64,000 nucleotides of DNA, from contig ML210156.1 of assembly GCA_004369085.1 (NCBI GenBank), positions 124,001-188,000 on the forward strand. The letters run 5' to 3'. How positions within the stretch are numbered: the stretch's first letter is position 1; the number at the start of each line of letters is the position of its first letter. Positions 20,835 to 32,057 of this stretch are shown here, one piece after another. The notes below the pieces were generated by a model, which saw nothing but the letters and a program-made list of their open reading frames with translations, ran no database searches and was not told the DNA's origin. Both the position numbers and the translations under genes were made by a program. This DNA is from Coprinopsis marcescibilis. Lineage: Eukaryota > Basidiomycota > Agaricomycetes > Agaricales > Psathyrellaceae.

Positions 20835-23800
20835 TCACATCCGCATCCCACTCACACCCCTCAGCACATCAACCCCAACCTCCCTCAACGCCCTCATCTT
20901 GACCGAAAAACTCGTCTTTCTCTTCGACGGCGTTCCCTGTCCCTGTCCTTGCTGTCCTTGCTGGTGCTGATGCGTCCCCTGTCCCTGTCCCCGTCCCGGC
21001 TGATTCGTTACCTGCCCCTGCTGATACACCTGTCCTCGCTCATGCCCCCTCGACCGCGCCGCCAACGGCGAGGCCTGATAAACACCAACCCTCGACCCAG
21101 AAACCTTCCGCCCAACAACCGAATCATCCGCACTAGCCTGCGCACCAGCGCCCTTGCCCTTCGTAAAGGACGTGACAGTCACAAGCGACGAATCGCTCAT
21201 TGTCCGCGAATGCGACGAACCAGGGCGGGACGGCGCCCGACCTCTGCTCACTAGGCCTTGTCGCTCCGAGGATGCAGATGCGGCGGCTAAAGTTCGCTCG
21301 GGCGTGGACGTGCTGGTGGACGATAAGGCGGTGGTGGTGGTGGTAGCGGTGGTGGCCGGGAAAGAGGTAGCGGCGGAAGTGGTAGAGGTAGACTCAGCAA
21401 CACCAACTTCCACCCCCCTTTCCTCCCTCCTCTCAAACGTCCCCCTAACCTTATCCACACTCTCCAGCTCCTCCTTCTCCTCCTCAACAACACCACCAAC
21501 CGGACTGGCCCTCCTCGGCGTCACCCCCGGACTCGCCCTCTTCACCGGCGTTCCACTCCCCCCACTCCCACTCTCCGGCGACCCCTTCACACCCCTCGGA
21601 CTCCTTGGCAAAGGAAACAAAAGCGAATCATCATCATCCTCCTCCACAACCCCCCTCCGAGACCTAAACACCCCATCCGAGCAGCTATACACCGCATACT
21701 GCTCCTCCCCATCACTCGCCGCCCTCCTCGGGATCGGCCGTGCCCGTCTCGTCCCGCTCCTGCTGGGCGACGAAACGACACGCGAAGCTGTGATGCGCGA
21801 GCCCGCGCTATACCCCGAGGCAGATGCAGAGCTGGAAGTGCTGGAAGAGGGGGTTATACGCAGCGGTGCAAGACTACCAGACGACGCAGAGGCAGAGGCA
21901 GACCGCACATGCGACGAACCAGAAACAGCAGAAGACCCCGAACCAGCTGACGAACTCGACTTGGACCGTCCCAACGACGAAACAGACCCCCCGCTCAAAG
22001 CCTCCAGACTCGTCCTGGACCCTCCGGGACTCGAACCCCCAGATGTATGCCCGTGATAACTATGCCTCTTCTTCCCTTTAGCCTCCTTTGCCTCTTTCCC
22101 CAAGCCTATACCACTACCACTACCACTCGCAGCAGCAGACACACCACCCCTACCCTCCTTCCCACTCCCATCCCCCTCCTCATCGCTCCCATAAAATCCC
22201 CGACTCCTGGCCATCTGCGCAGCTTTCAAGGCCCTCAACCTCCTCCTCGCCTCCCGCAGCTCAACCTCCGCATCACTCAATATCCGTCCCCCACCGTCCG
22301 CCGCATTCTTCAAACAGCCCTTACGCGGCGTCGAGGCCCCGCTGGAAGCAACAGACGACGCCTTGCCGTTGCTATTGCTGTTATTACTGTTGAGCGACGC
22401 CGGTTTGCTCCCAGTCGCGCGTTGCGGCGACACAGAACCAGGGTGCAAAAACTGGTTTTGCCCCTGCCCCTGGGCGTGGATAACAAAGGAAGAAGGACTG
22501 GCAGTCCTCGTAATGCTCGGCGTATCAACCCCCAACACATTCTCTTCCCCACTCTCGCCTCCACCTTCGCCCCTCTCCCGCTTCCTCACCTCCGCGTCCA
22601 TCACAAGCGGCACAACCAGCCCAGCACTCCCAAGCGGGAGCGGCGTCCCATCCTTCGGCGTCCTCAACGCGCCATCCACATCCCCATCCCCGTCCGTATC
22701 GCCATCAGTAGATTCCACCGAGCTCGTCGAACACTCCCTCGTCAACCCCCCGCGCATCTCCTGCTGCGCCTCGCACAGCGCCTGAGCCTCACACACCCCT
22801 CCATTCGCCAACTCGAGGCTCCTACGCTCGCGGATGCGCTTATCGACCTCATCCACTGCGATGTTCGTGCACGGCAAGCCGAGCTTGATAGGCGAGGCGT
22901 CCAGATCCGTATCTCCGTCCGTTTCATCAGCTTCTGCTTCTGCTTCGACGTCTGTTGAACTCTCGGGTTCTTCCTGTGGAAGAGATTCGGATGCGGGTAC
23001 AGAAGGAGAAGAAGTGGCGGACTCGACAAGCGTGGCACCGCGTTCACCAAAAGAAACAACCCCACCCGTCCCCAGCAGCGTCCCCACCGCCACCACCGCC
23101 GCACCAGGCTTCACGATATTCGGAGTCATCGGACTCGGGACCCCAATCGCACTCGGACTGATCACCCCGCCCTCCCCATACATGGCACCCACCCCGATCC
23201 CGAGCCCCGTAACGCTCGCGGCGCTCCCGCTGCGATTGCGGTTCATGCGCAGGCGCTTCGTGGCGCCCTTGCTCCACTTTTCAGACCATTCGGCGCCGCT
23301 GTGCAGGGTGCGCAGACAGTCGTCAAGGGCGTGGTGGCAGTTTGTGCAGCAGGGGCGGAGCGGGAGGGTGTGGGGGTTGAGTGTTGTGCCCTGTGCGGTG
23401 CTCGGAGAAGGGGTTGTGGCGTGCTGGAGAAAGGAGGTAAGGGGAGAGCCGGCGGGTGATGGGGATGCTGCTATCTGTGACGGCGTTGTGCTTGTGTTTG
23501 TGTTTGATAAAGAGGCCGGGAGGGTATTGTCCTTGCGCGGTGTGAGCGACCGCTGGATGTGCATAAATGTCGACAGGACAGGGGAACTCGGCGGGGAATG
23601 CGATGAGGAGGCGACGAGCGCGTGGGCGTGGTGGTTTGTGTATATCGCGTTGTTAGGGTGCGGGGTTGGTGGACTGTTGGGATTCGGGGATGAGGTGCTG
23701 CTGGTGTTATGCAGGATTGGGCTGAGAGCCGGCGGCGATGGCGAGCGTGACCGGCTGCTCGACCTGTTTCGTCCCCTTCCGCGTTCGAAACTGTAGTAGT

Positions 23801-24395
23801 AGCCATCAGATTCCAGTTCTAGAGATACAAATTATAGCACTTGCACTGGGATTGGGACTTTGAAGTTGAGCTTGACCCGTTTACGGTGCTCGTTTGCAGA
23901 TGGACTGCCAAAGGTATCCTCGTCGCCGCTGCTTTGAGCGACGGAGGCGAGGGGTGCACCCGATTTGCTCTTGCTGCTCCCGCCGGGGATCTTCCACAGA
24001 GGCAGCGAGTAGCTGCGGTTCTGCATGACGAGGCGTTTGCGCTCCTTGCGCTCCTTTTGGCTCTCGCCTTCCTCGCCGCTGGCTGCACTAGCGTTGCCGC
24101 CATCGCCTGGCCAGCGCGATCGCGAGCGAGAGCGCGACCTGGATCTCGACTTTTCGAGCTCCTTGTAGTATTTGGACCCTAGTTCAGGGATAACTATGCA
24201 TTCCGCATCGAAACGCACTAGCTGGCGCGGGCTGCCCAGTTCGGGAGGGGGGACGACGCTGTTTGTGATGAATTCGTGGAACTCTGCGCTGGTGCTCGCG
24301 GTCGGCGGGGTTACCGGGTCTGTGTCTGTGGGTAGGAGTGCGGTGGTGAGGCTGCAGGGGACGATGAAGGACGGTGGAGGCGAGGAGGATGTCAT
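20835..24395 (-). CDS. Large serine/proline-rich disordered protein (1164 aa)
   Basis: Two exons, 24395-23885 and 23818-20835, are joined by a 66-nt intron (GTAAAC..CTCTAG). The total of 3495 nt is in frame to the stop at 20835-20837. The N-terminal 100 residues hold the more conserved part: FHEFITNSV, LVRFDAEC..IPELGSKYYKE and an (SR)n run before RWPG. A short cysteine motif, CCTNCHHALDDC, lies at about residue 265. The rest is low-complexity Ser/Thr/Pro/Gly with acidic and basic patches. No catalytic domain or membrane segment is seen. The RS repeats and basic KRKRL-like clusters fit a nuclear or scaffold protein, which is inference. Pieces of this gene were copied to 8350-8622 and about 9285-9560. 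Large open frames on the opposite strand are codon-bias shadows. Confidence 0.65.
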
Positions 24396-25087
24396 GCTTG
24401 CATGGAGAAAAAAAGAAAGAAAGGAACGAGTGTGTATTCAGTTTGGGTATTATAGAAAGAGACAGAAGACAAGTGGGCTGATTGATCGAAAAGAAGTCGC
24501 CTGCCAAATACGGCATCCTCCCACTTCGGACCTTGGCCCGTCCCCCTCCCTCGACGCTTTTTTTCATTCTTCAAGATCCACCGAGCTGTGCAGTTCTCTG
24601 AATCAGACCACTTTTATTGGCAACGCTTGGCTGTGTAAATACATACTATCAAAAATACTCAACAAGCCGGTTTTCATGAAAATCAAAGTCGTCTGATTTG
24701 TCGCGCCATTCCTGATTTTCTCATCATGCCATCTGTCCGTCAACTTCTATTTTTGCTGCCGGCACGGTCTTCAAGGTCCGTGCGCTGCTACGATTACGCC
24801 AGGTCTCTACGCGCACTCTGGTCTTTACGTCCTTCGTCGCGCTCAGCGATGCCGGCTCGCTGCTAGCCTCCATGGCACGCGGAACTACCCAACTCAATTC
24901 ATCCACATCTCTCGTTGAAGTTGGACGTTCAATATTCATTCCTGCCATCTATCATGAATCATGATTCAAGGCCAGCTCTCTCTATTATACCCAATCCCAT
25001 GATTCAAGGGACACATCACCCACTGTCACATCTCCCCCGTCCCCATCACTCCCGTGGTCGAGACTTGACATGGTGCCTTCATACCGC
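24396..25087 (-). other. Promoter region of the serine-rich gene; part of inverted-duplication arm 2
   Basis: Matches 7726-8349 in inverted orientation, including acttggcccggcccgccc-like and tctatctatc-like stretches. A 75-codon open frame on the minus strand (24724-24948) is broken in the 7.9-8.1 kb copy, which argues against coding. Confidence 0.5.
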
Positions 25088-25091
25088 AAAA

Positions 25092-25123
25092 GTATGGATG
25101 GCAGGAGTGACACGCTATCTTTT
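25092..25123 (+). repeat. Left terminal inverted repeat (32 bp)
   Basis: Perfect inverted match to 27633-27664. Confidence 0.75.
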
Positions 25124-25724
25124 TTGATTCCATCAGTCGCGGCTGAGATGCCGCAAGCAAGACCCCGGAACCGCTTGGTAAAGTATAAATCAAATCTTTG
25201 ATGTGGCCATGATGTCACGGGTTTGAGGGTCACGAGTTCTCCCAAAAGATTGCAAGGGAAAAACGTGACCAACAGTCATGAGGTTAAAGATCTTCGAGCG
25301 CCAAGCAGGAAATCATGACCCTGTCAAGGCTCATTCATCGACACAAATACTTGAGTGTTCCTACTTTGGAAATCTGCCTTAGCATGAAGCATATTATTAG
25401 GGGAAAACTAACTATTGGTATGGTGTCCTTTGTAATTAGAAAAGAGTGGGGATTAAACAAACATAAGAAGGAGGATTCAGCAGTGTGTTCTAATAATTAA
25501 TTAAGCAGAAGTGGTTGCATTGATAGGACTTAGGAAAGGATTCAAATCCAGAGGCTACATTTCCATCGCCAAAAAGGTCTTTAATACCAAAATCCCTGAT
25601 TAGGAGTCAGAACAGGTGACTGTCAGTACTTAGTAGGTAGAAAGCTTACAATGGAGAGGTCATTATTTGTGGGTCTGTTAAAATAGTTTCATTTCCTGGG
25701 GAAATGGGGTGATCAGAAAGGAAG

Positions 25725-26951
25725 CTAGTTAACTGTAGGATGTGGACTTACCTTGATAGTCCAAGACAAACGCAAGCCCCCCAGTAATATCATACTGAGC
25801 ATGCTGCATAAATGCCAGAAATAAAGCATTCTCATACCAGGGGGGATTGTCTGGCTGAATGGACTCTGAAGGGCTGCATTTAGAATTGTGAATATACTTG
25901 ATGAACCGCCCGTCAATCTTCTCTTCAATGAGGTATGTTGGTGCTGCACTTGTGCCTGATTTCTCCCAAGGTAGTCCTCAGATCTTTCAATGCTCTCAGG
26001 CAGTGGTTTGAGGGTACTTGAAAGACATGTCGAAGCCTGGCCAAGTTTGATGAACATCTTTATGGCCTGGCCAACATCTGAAAGGTCTTCGAGAGGCTGA
26101 GAACCAGATGGTTGTTAGCAGGTTCCAGTGGAGAAGGCAAGAGAGTACTCACTGGGTTCGTACCAACCCAACCTGGCTGCCGCTCATGCACCAATACCTT
26201 CTCTGTCTTATCTGACTTTTCTAACCAGAGGATGATATCTAAGAGTTGCAATGCCGTTGCATACATTGCAAACCCTTCAATAATGGACATCACAATCTTC
26301 CCGTTTTTTTACAATGGAATGGTGTGTTGGGTACCTCCATTTGTCCTTGGTTGTCGAGGAATTCTGCGGGCTTAAAGACTCCCCATGTCAGCTGATCGGC
26401 AAGGTTGGAGTTGTAGTCGTCAATCTTCTGGGATAAATCTGTTTAAATATGAGTGTAGCATTCCAAATGGAAAGGACATAGACCATGCCTTGTAAGGGCT
26501 ACTTGAACCCAGCTTGGTTGCAAGCAGTTCATCTCCGGCAACAGCTGCTGTCCGATAGGGGAGAAGAGCCTGGTACGTTGATCCTCGGGTGTGCGAATCA
26601 AATACTTCTCTGTCTCTTGATGCCATTTTTGAAGCCTGAATGAACGAATGCAGTGGCTAGAGCCTCTGGGTAGTAATAGGTACTGAGTCCTAGTAGCCGA
26701 GTCCAGACTCAGGAGTCTCAGTGGTGCTGTTGGAATAGTTACGTGTACAACAATATGAAATATCCGTCGTCCTTGTGACCGCGCATTGAACTTACATACT
26801 TGTGGCCACCAAAAGTAACCAGACATGCCGCGTTTCCCACCCAAACACAGTGATTTTGGATGGCTCTATAATCCTTTGCACATATTGAAATAGCCTGGAA
26901 TCTGGTATACAAATGGAGAATCAGCAGAACCTTTGTGGGTTTGGAGCACAA
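25725..26951 (-). other. Interior of the element: short minus-strand open frames, unrecognised
   Basis: Open frames at 25725-26057, 26060-26293, 26420-26626 and 26443-26844 lie on the minus strand with possible splice borders between them. One reads YFWWPQVCKFNARSQGRR. They could be remains of one multi-exon gene carried by the element. No motif allows a name, and none is supported as functional. Confidence 0.25.
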
Positions 26952-27263
26952 GTCCTAAAATTGCTTCTTCCATGAGATATTGAGCAAGCGCAGTAGGCCT
27001 ACCTGAAATTGATGGGAAATCAGTCAATTTGGCAGGGGTTTCCACGAATTTCAGGCAGCAGAAATTTGTCGCTTCTCAATCTCACTTCCCTGAGCTCCAA
27101 TAACCATGATCTCAAGGACACTGCACCTTCAGGCTATATATTAGCCCATTGTAAAGTATCACGATGCAGATCTCAATGTAGATAGTTTAATAACAGTGAC
27201 AAAATGGCTAGTTTGGGTGGGAAACGCGGCGTGTCTGGTTACTTTTGGTGGCCGCGAGTATGT
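26793..27263. repeat. Nested element with 50-60-bp inverted repeats
   Basis: About 26793-26849 (cttacatacttgtggccacc through cgcgtttcccacccaaa) is matched in inverted orientation by about 27206-27263, with a few mismatches. The 470-bp unit could be a small TIR element inserted into the larger one, or part of its own structure. No clear target duplication was found. Confidence 0.55.
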
Positions 27264-27632
27264 AAGCATCGCACTGGCCCGCTGGGCAACCAAATGATAA
27301 ATTGTGACTCGTGAAAATATATTGCTCGTCTTGAATGTTTGAGCATCAAATTCATTTCAGAATTGACTACCTACCACTTGATTCAGATAGATTAGTCACT
27401 AGGATGACCCCTTGTACCCATCTTAATCGCACGCATGTGCAAGCTGCTTAAGCAATGTGTGGCACACCATTCTAATTTCTGCAATCTATCTTATTGATGT
27501 GGACTTTCGCTTATTGAGCAAGGAAATGAAGTATCTGTCGATAATTATTATTATTTGGTGTATTCTACATGGGTCAGCTAGCGGTTACGGGGTCCCAGTC
27601 CTCCATCACGTCGGCATCATTTCCTTGATCCG

Positions 27633-27664
27633 AAAAGATAGCGTGTCACTCCTGCCATCCATAC
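27633..27664 (-). repeat. Right terminal inverted repeat (32 bp)
   Basis: Inverted partner of 25092-25123. Confidence 0.75.
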
Positions 27665-27668
27665 AAAA

Positions 27669-28800
27669 GGCCCGCTTTATTAAGTATGTACATACATACA
27701 CTAGTCTCGACTCTGAGCTTCCCTCAGCTAACCTTATCGAGACCCATCGCGTTATCCACCCTTTACTCTTTGCACTCATACAATACATTCGACGACCCGG
27801 CTCGAGTCCATGCGGCTCCACGCGGGTACCTTTGCTATCTAAATCTCCGTGGCCTATCACGCATCAAGAATCCTGTTACTCCACCAGTCCGAACGGTTCA
27901 GAGTCAAAGAAACCCCTGATCATGATCACTGCCACGCCTTCCTATCTTCTGCCACCACGATGATAAGTAGCCAACAACATTCCCGAGGCTCCAGTGTCGA
28001 ACGTTTGAATCTCCATCAGGCACGCTCTTGCAGCAGAACTAAAGGAACTGAAACTTCACTCCCGCATGCCAAGTACATAAATCGTACGTATGTACTTACT
28101 ACCGACAGACACGTACAACTCTTACAACCACCTCACGCGTGGTTACTGCCCACTGCCCGTCAATACATGAACGTTTTATCGTTTTATCGTTTGATGATAC
28201 GTCGTCGACCGGTCACCGGTTGGCCGAACGACGACGACGACGACGACGACGTCGACCATCCATTCCACACTTTCTGATCTATCATTGACAGAACCCCAGC
28301 GCTTGCCGCTCAGCGACCAGTGTGGACTAAACTCGGGCCTGTCCCCGACTTGCTGCCCGTCGTACGTCCTACCCGTCGCTGACCAGAGTTGGTCTGCACG
28401 CCACCATCCAACTCGTTCAACACCCACCGAGGGGCTGAAGCTGAAACTTGCAACATTCCAAAACGCGCACCTCGATCGGACCCTCGGGTCTCGACAAATC
28501 TTTGATCCCCGGCGAGTCTGCACCGCACCCCGTACCTCCCTGAACCACATGCCACACGAGCGACGGCGAGTCAGAGAATCGCGGTACATAAGTAGCAGTA
28601 AGCATTCGTCACTTCATACCTCACATATCTGAGTGACTGGGCACATGTAATTTAGTTACTTGATATACATAATATCATGGTTGCTCTTTTCTTTCTTTCG
28701 TTCGTTCGTAAAAAGTCTCGCTGCCCAGTCCCAAGGTAATTGTACTTGTAATTGGCCATCATGTGAACACTAGTAGTACTAAAGAAAGATCGCGATGAAG
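27669..28800. repeat. Arm 2 of the inverted duplication (partner of 6620-7725)
   Basis: No gene. Matches arm 1 in inverted orientation with scattered mismatches and indels, including a longer (GAC)n run at 28220-28250. Open frames here are not conserved between the two arms. Confidence 0.65.
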
Positions 28801-29669
28801 TTAATTTCTCCATTTTTCGAGGGGTCCTGGGACTAGGGTAGCCAAGTCCTCTTTGTAGACCTTTCCAGCCTTTGTCGACACGAATGGATTCCAGCTGATC
28901 ATCTCCTCCTCGAGCCGGAATCTGTCGTGGTTCAAGACGTATTTGATAATCTCCAGCCCCCTAAGCTCCTCAAAATCCACGCAGTCTGTTCCTGCCCGTA
29001 TCAGGTCCCCAAATAATTTATTAAAATTGGTGCGTTCGTCAACCTGCCAATCCACAAACCGTACTCTCACAAGAACAGATTTGAAATGGCCGGTCACATT
29101 GAAGATCTCTTGAGACCATTTATACAGCGCGAATGTCACTTTCACGGCGTCAAAGATAAAGGCTGCTCGGTGGTTATTGGGGAAGCTAGAACCCTGGAGT
29201 CAGCCGACAACAGTGATGCTAGCATCAAGTTACGGCCCAAACTCACCTTTTTGCATGAACTAACACGGTTTGTTCAATCCAGTGTTTGTTGCTTGGATAA
29301 TAGTATGGGCAGAAGTAGATGGCGAGCACGAGTCGCTCCTTTGACCCGGGATCTCTGTCCGGCATATCCCCAGCATAAAAAAAAAACTTGTTAATGCGCA
29401 GGCTTTCCGACGCCTGCCATTCAATGATGTCCTCCTGAAACGCTGGGAGGGTTAGGAACCCATATGACATGCAGAACCAACAACTTACAAGACCTGTGGC
29501 ACGCTCGGTGATATACCAGCCCATGTACATAAGCCTGAAGAACATTTTACGCCCGTCCCGGCAGCGCAAATAAGTACATTGTAGCTTACCAGACCACTCT
29601 ATCGTCTGAAGTGAGATCTCCAGGGTGTAGGTCTAGCCTTTGAAACAGCGGTTTGGACGTCGAAGACAT
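28801..29669 (-). CDS. Repeat-family protein, copy I (intact, 232 aa)
   Basis: Exons 29669-29590, 29534-29489, 29434-29247 and 29185-28801 total 699 nt. Starts MSSTSKPLFQRLDL. Intron 3 uses GTGAGT, unlike the GC donors of D, G, J, K and L. Exon 3 contains a run of ten T (codons for KFFFY) that stays in frame, followed by AGDMPDRDPGSKERLVLA. Exon 4 encodes FGDLIRAGTDC and EEEMISWNPFVSTKA. Inverted counterpart of copy D, sharing its ending LEKWRN. Function unknown. Confidence 0.65.
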
Positions 29670-29776
29670 GAAGTACCGGTTCACAGTGTGGAGAATGAGG
29701 AAGGAAGAAACGCAGGGCGTGGGCGCTTGGGAACCTGTGTGGTGCGAAACCAATCAGTTCTGAATCCCGGATGAAT

Positions 29777-29800
29777 TGATGTTATCGATGTTATCGATCG
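29777..29800 (-). promoter_or_regulatory. Conserved ATCGAT-type motif, copy I
   Basis: AATTGATGTTATCGATGTTATCGATCG holds two overlapping dyads (GATGTTATCGAT repeated), about 110 bp upstream of the copy I ATG on the minus strand. Confidence 0.45.
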
Positions 29801-30390
29801 TTCAAGATCATGTGCCAGCCTCTTAAGTCCATCCGCACTGTCACTCTACGCTCTGGCGAACGCAAGGCAACCTAATGTATATACATACGTCAAAACGTAT
29901 TCCATCAGGAAATCCCAGTCACGCTTGTATCATAGTTCTCACAGTTAATTCCGGCCGCGTACGCGTATTCAACACTACTGAACGAACATTATATCAGAAA
30001 TTAAGCGCCCATCCATATCCCTTTTCTTCTACTTCCTCAAGTTGGCTTCGTGTCCCACGTCCTCACTTATTGTCTAGGCAGAAGCGTTACTAATCGCACG
30101 CACCCTTCCCCGGACCCCGCGACGTGCAGCGAGCAATGGGGAGGACCAGTACGACATATAGAAGCTCGGAGGGAGTTTGAGATGGAGGAGATGATGCCAA
30201 ATTGCTTTCGTTTCATTTGCCGAGGGGACTGACGAAAGGCTTCGCCAAAGCCTTCGAAAGATTAATGAACTCGATGCTCTTTCTTTTTACATAACGAAGC
30301 GATATGATAATAAAAACGAGTAATGACATCCTACTAGTGACTGGCTACAGGTAGTTTAGTAGTTATATACAAAATAACATGTCTGTTCCT

Positions 30391-30418
30391 TTCGTTCGTT
30401 CGTTCGTTCGTTCGTACA
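30391..30418. repeat. (TTCG)n microsatellite
   Basis: Six to seven TTCG units in the 3' flank of copy J; a similar run lies at 34256-34300 in the 3' flank of copy L. Confidence 0.7.
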
Positions 30419-30466
30419 TGCGTCTCTATCAAGGTATGTAATTAGCCACCCTTGTAACAGATTAAT

Positions 30467-31377
30467 CTATTCATCAGAATTGAAGGAACAGTTTTCAAAG
30501 GGTCCGGGAGTAAGGGTAGCCAGGGTCTCCTTGTAGATCTTTCCAGCCTTTGTCGACACGACTGGGTTCCAGCCAATCATCTCCTCCTCAACCCGGAATC
30601 TGTCGTGGTTCAAGACGTATTTGATAATATCCAGCGCGTTAATATATTCAATATCCACGGAATCTGTTCCTGCCCGTATCAGGTCCCCAAAAAGTTCATT
30701 AAAACGGGTGCGTTTTTCAGGCCGCCATTCCCATAACCGTTCTCTCATAAGAACAGATGTGAAATGGCCGGCCACATTCAAGACAGTTTTACTCCAGCTT
30801 TGCATAAATGGAATCTCATCCCGTTCGTACCACGTGCCTTCAGTGGGAAAGACAAAGGCTGCTCGATGGTTATTGGGGAAGCTGGAACGCTGGAGTCAGC
30901 CGACAACGAGGATTTGACGCTAGCATCAAGAACTTGCCTTTTTGCATGAGCCAATATGGTTTGTTCAATCCCGCCTTTGCATTTTATAAACTGTGGGAAG
31001 AAGAAGATGGCGAGCACGAGTCGTTCCTTTGACTCGCCGGGATCAATGTCCGGCATATCCCCAGCATGAAAAGAGAACTGGTCGCTCTTCATGCTTTCCG
31101 CCTCCCGCTGGCCAATGATGTCCTCCTGAAACGCTGGGAGGGTTATGGACGCACAGGAAATGCAAAACCAACGACTCACAAGACCTAAGCCATGGAAGGT
31201 GGCTTGGAAGGGGCCATAAAATTCAGTCAAGTACATAAGCCTGAAGAACATTTTAAGCCAGTCCGCCGGCAGCCCAAGCAAGTACATTGTAGCTTACCAG
31301 ACCACTTTATCGCCTGAAGTGAGATCTCCAGGCTTTAGATCTATCTCCTGAAACAGCGGCTTGGACGTCGAAGACAT
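30467..31377 (-). CDS. Repeat-family protein, copy J (intact, 247 aa)
   Basis: Exons 31377-31298, 31240-31180, 31125-30938 and 30881-30467 total 744 nt. Exon 2 is the longest of the family at 61 nt. Intron 3 begins GCAAGT (GC-AG). The exon 3 acidic block reads GDMPDIDPGESKERLVLA, with one extra residue and R to I. Exon 4 carries FGDLIRAGTDS, where most copies have Cys at the last position, and EEEMIGWNPVVSTKA. Function unknown. Confidence 0.65.
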
Positions 31378-32057
31378 AATACTGGTTCACAGTTTGGAGG
31401 ATGAGGAAGGAGTAAACGCAGGCGTGAGCACTGGGGAACCTGTGTGGTGCGAAAGCAATCAGTTCCTGCATGAATCGACGCTATCGATGTTATCGATAGC
31501 TCGAGGTCATGTGCCAGCCTCTAGGTCCATCCGCACCGTCACTCTACACTGTGGCGAACGCGAGGCAACCTAATGTATATACATAGGTCAAAAACGTATT
31601 CCATCAGGCAATCCCAGACGCGCTTGTATCCCCGCTATCACAGTAATGCCGCCCGCGTACACGTATTTAATACTATCGAACGAACATTATATCATAAATT
31701 AAGCGCCCATCCATATCCCGCTTCTTCTACTTCCTCTACCGCGGGCTTCAAATTGGCTTCGCGTCTTACGTCTTCACTTATTGTCTAAGCAGAAGCGTTA
31801 CCAATCGCACGCACCCTTCCCCGCGACGTGCAGCGGGCAATGGGGAGGACCAGTACGACCTATAGGAGCTCGGAGGGAGTTTGAGACGGAGGAGATGACG
31901 TCAGTTTGCTTTCCTTTCATTTGCCGAGGGGCCTGACGAAAGGCTTTGCCAAAGCCTTCAAAAGATTAATGAACTCAGAGCTCTTTGCTTTTACATAATG
32001 AAGCGACATGATAATAAATATGAATAATGACATCCTACTAGTGACTGGCTATAGGTA
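31378..32057. other. Spacer between copies J and K
   Basis: Repeats the 29670-30360 spacer, with the motif at 31480-31499 and the hairpin at 31937-31960. Similarity to the other spacers stops at about 32057, where an insertion begins. Confidence 0.5.
31480..31499 (-). promoter_or_regulatory. Conserved ATCGAT-N3-ATCGAT motif, copy J
   Basis: GCTATCGATGTTATCGATAG, a perfect dyad, about 105 bp upstream of the copy J ATG. Confidence 0.45.

Larger units (their letters stand above)
25088..27668. mobile_element. TIR DNA transposon-like element, 2573 bp, with 4-bp target duplication
   Basis: The element spans 25092-27664. The left end GTATGGATGGCAGGAGTGAC continues to 25123 and is matched, inverted and without mismatch over 32 bp, at 27633-27664. 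AAAA precedes (25088-25091) and follows (27665-27668) the element. The paralogous arm at 7726-7729 has one AAAA and no element. The interior is more AT-rich than its surroundings. Its minus-strand open frames (25725-26951 area) are short, broken and not recognised. It is either a non-autonomous element or a decayed one; no transposase motif is visible, so the superfamily is not assigned. Confidence 0.7.
29670..30466. other. Spacer between copies I and J
   Basis: Holds the copy I upstream motif (29777-29800), the spacer hairpin (30233-30256) and a (TTCG)n run (about 30391-30418) that belongs to the 3' flank of copy J. No gene. A similar spacer lies between J and K. Confidence 0.5.

Noticed and set aside
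21154..22958. Large plus-strand open frames opposite the serine-rich gene
   Set aside because: They arise from codon bias of the real minus-strand gene, are highly repetitive, and lack motifs or splice logic.
24724..24948. 75-codon minus-strand frame upstream of the serine-rich gene
   Set aside because: Its duplicate at about 7890-8070 is frameshifted and no motif is visible.
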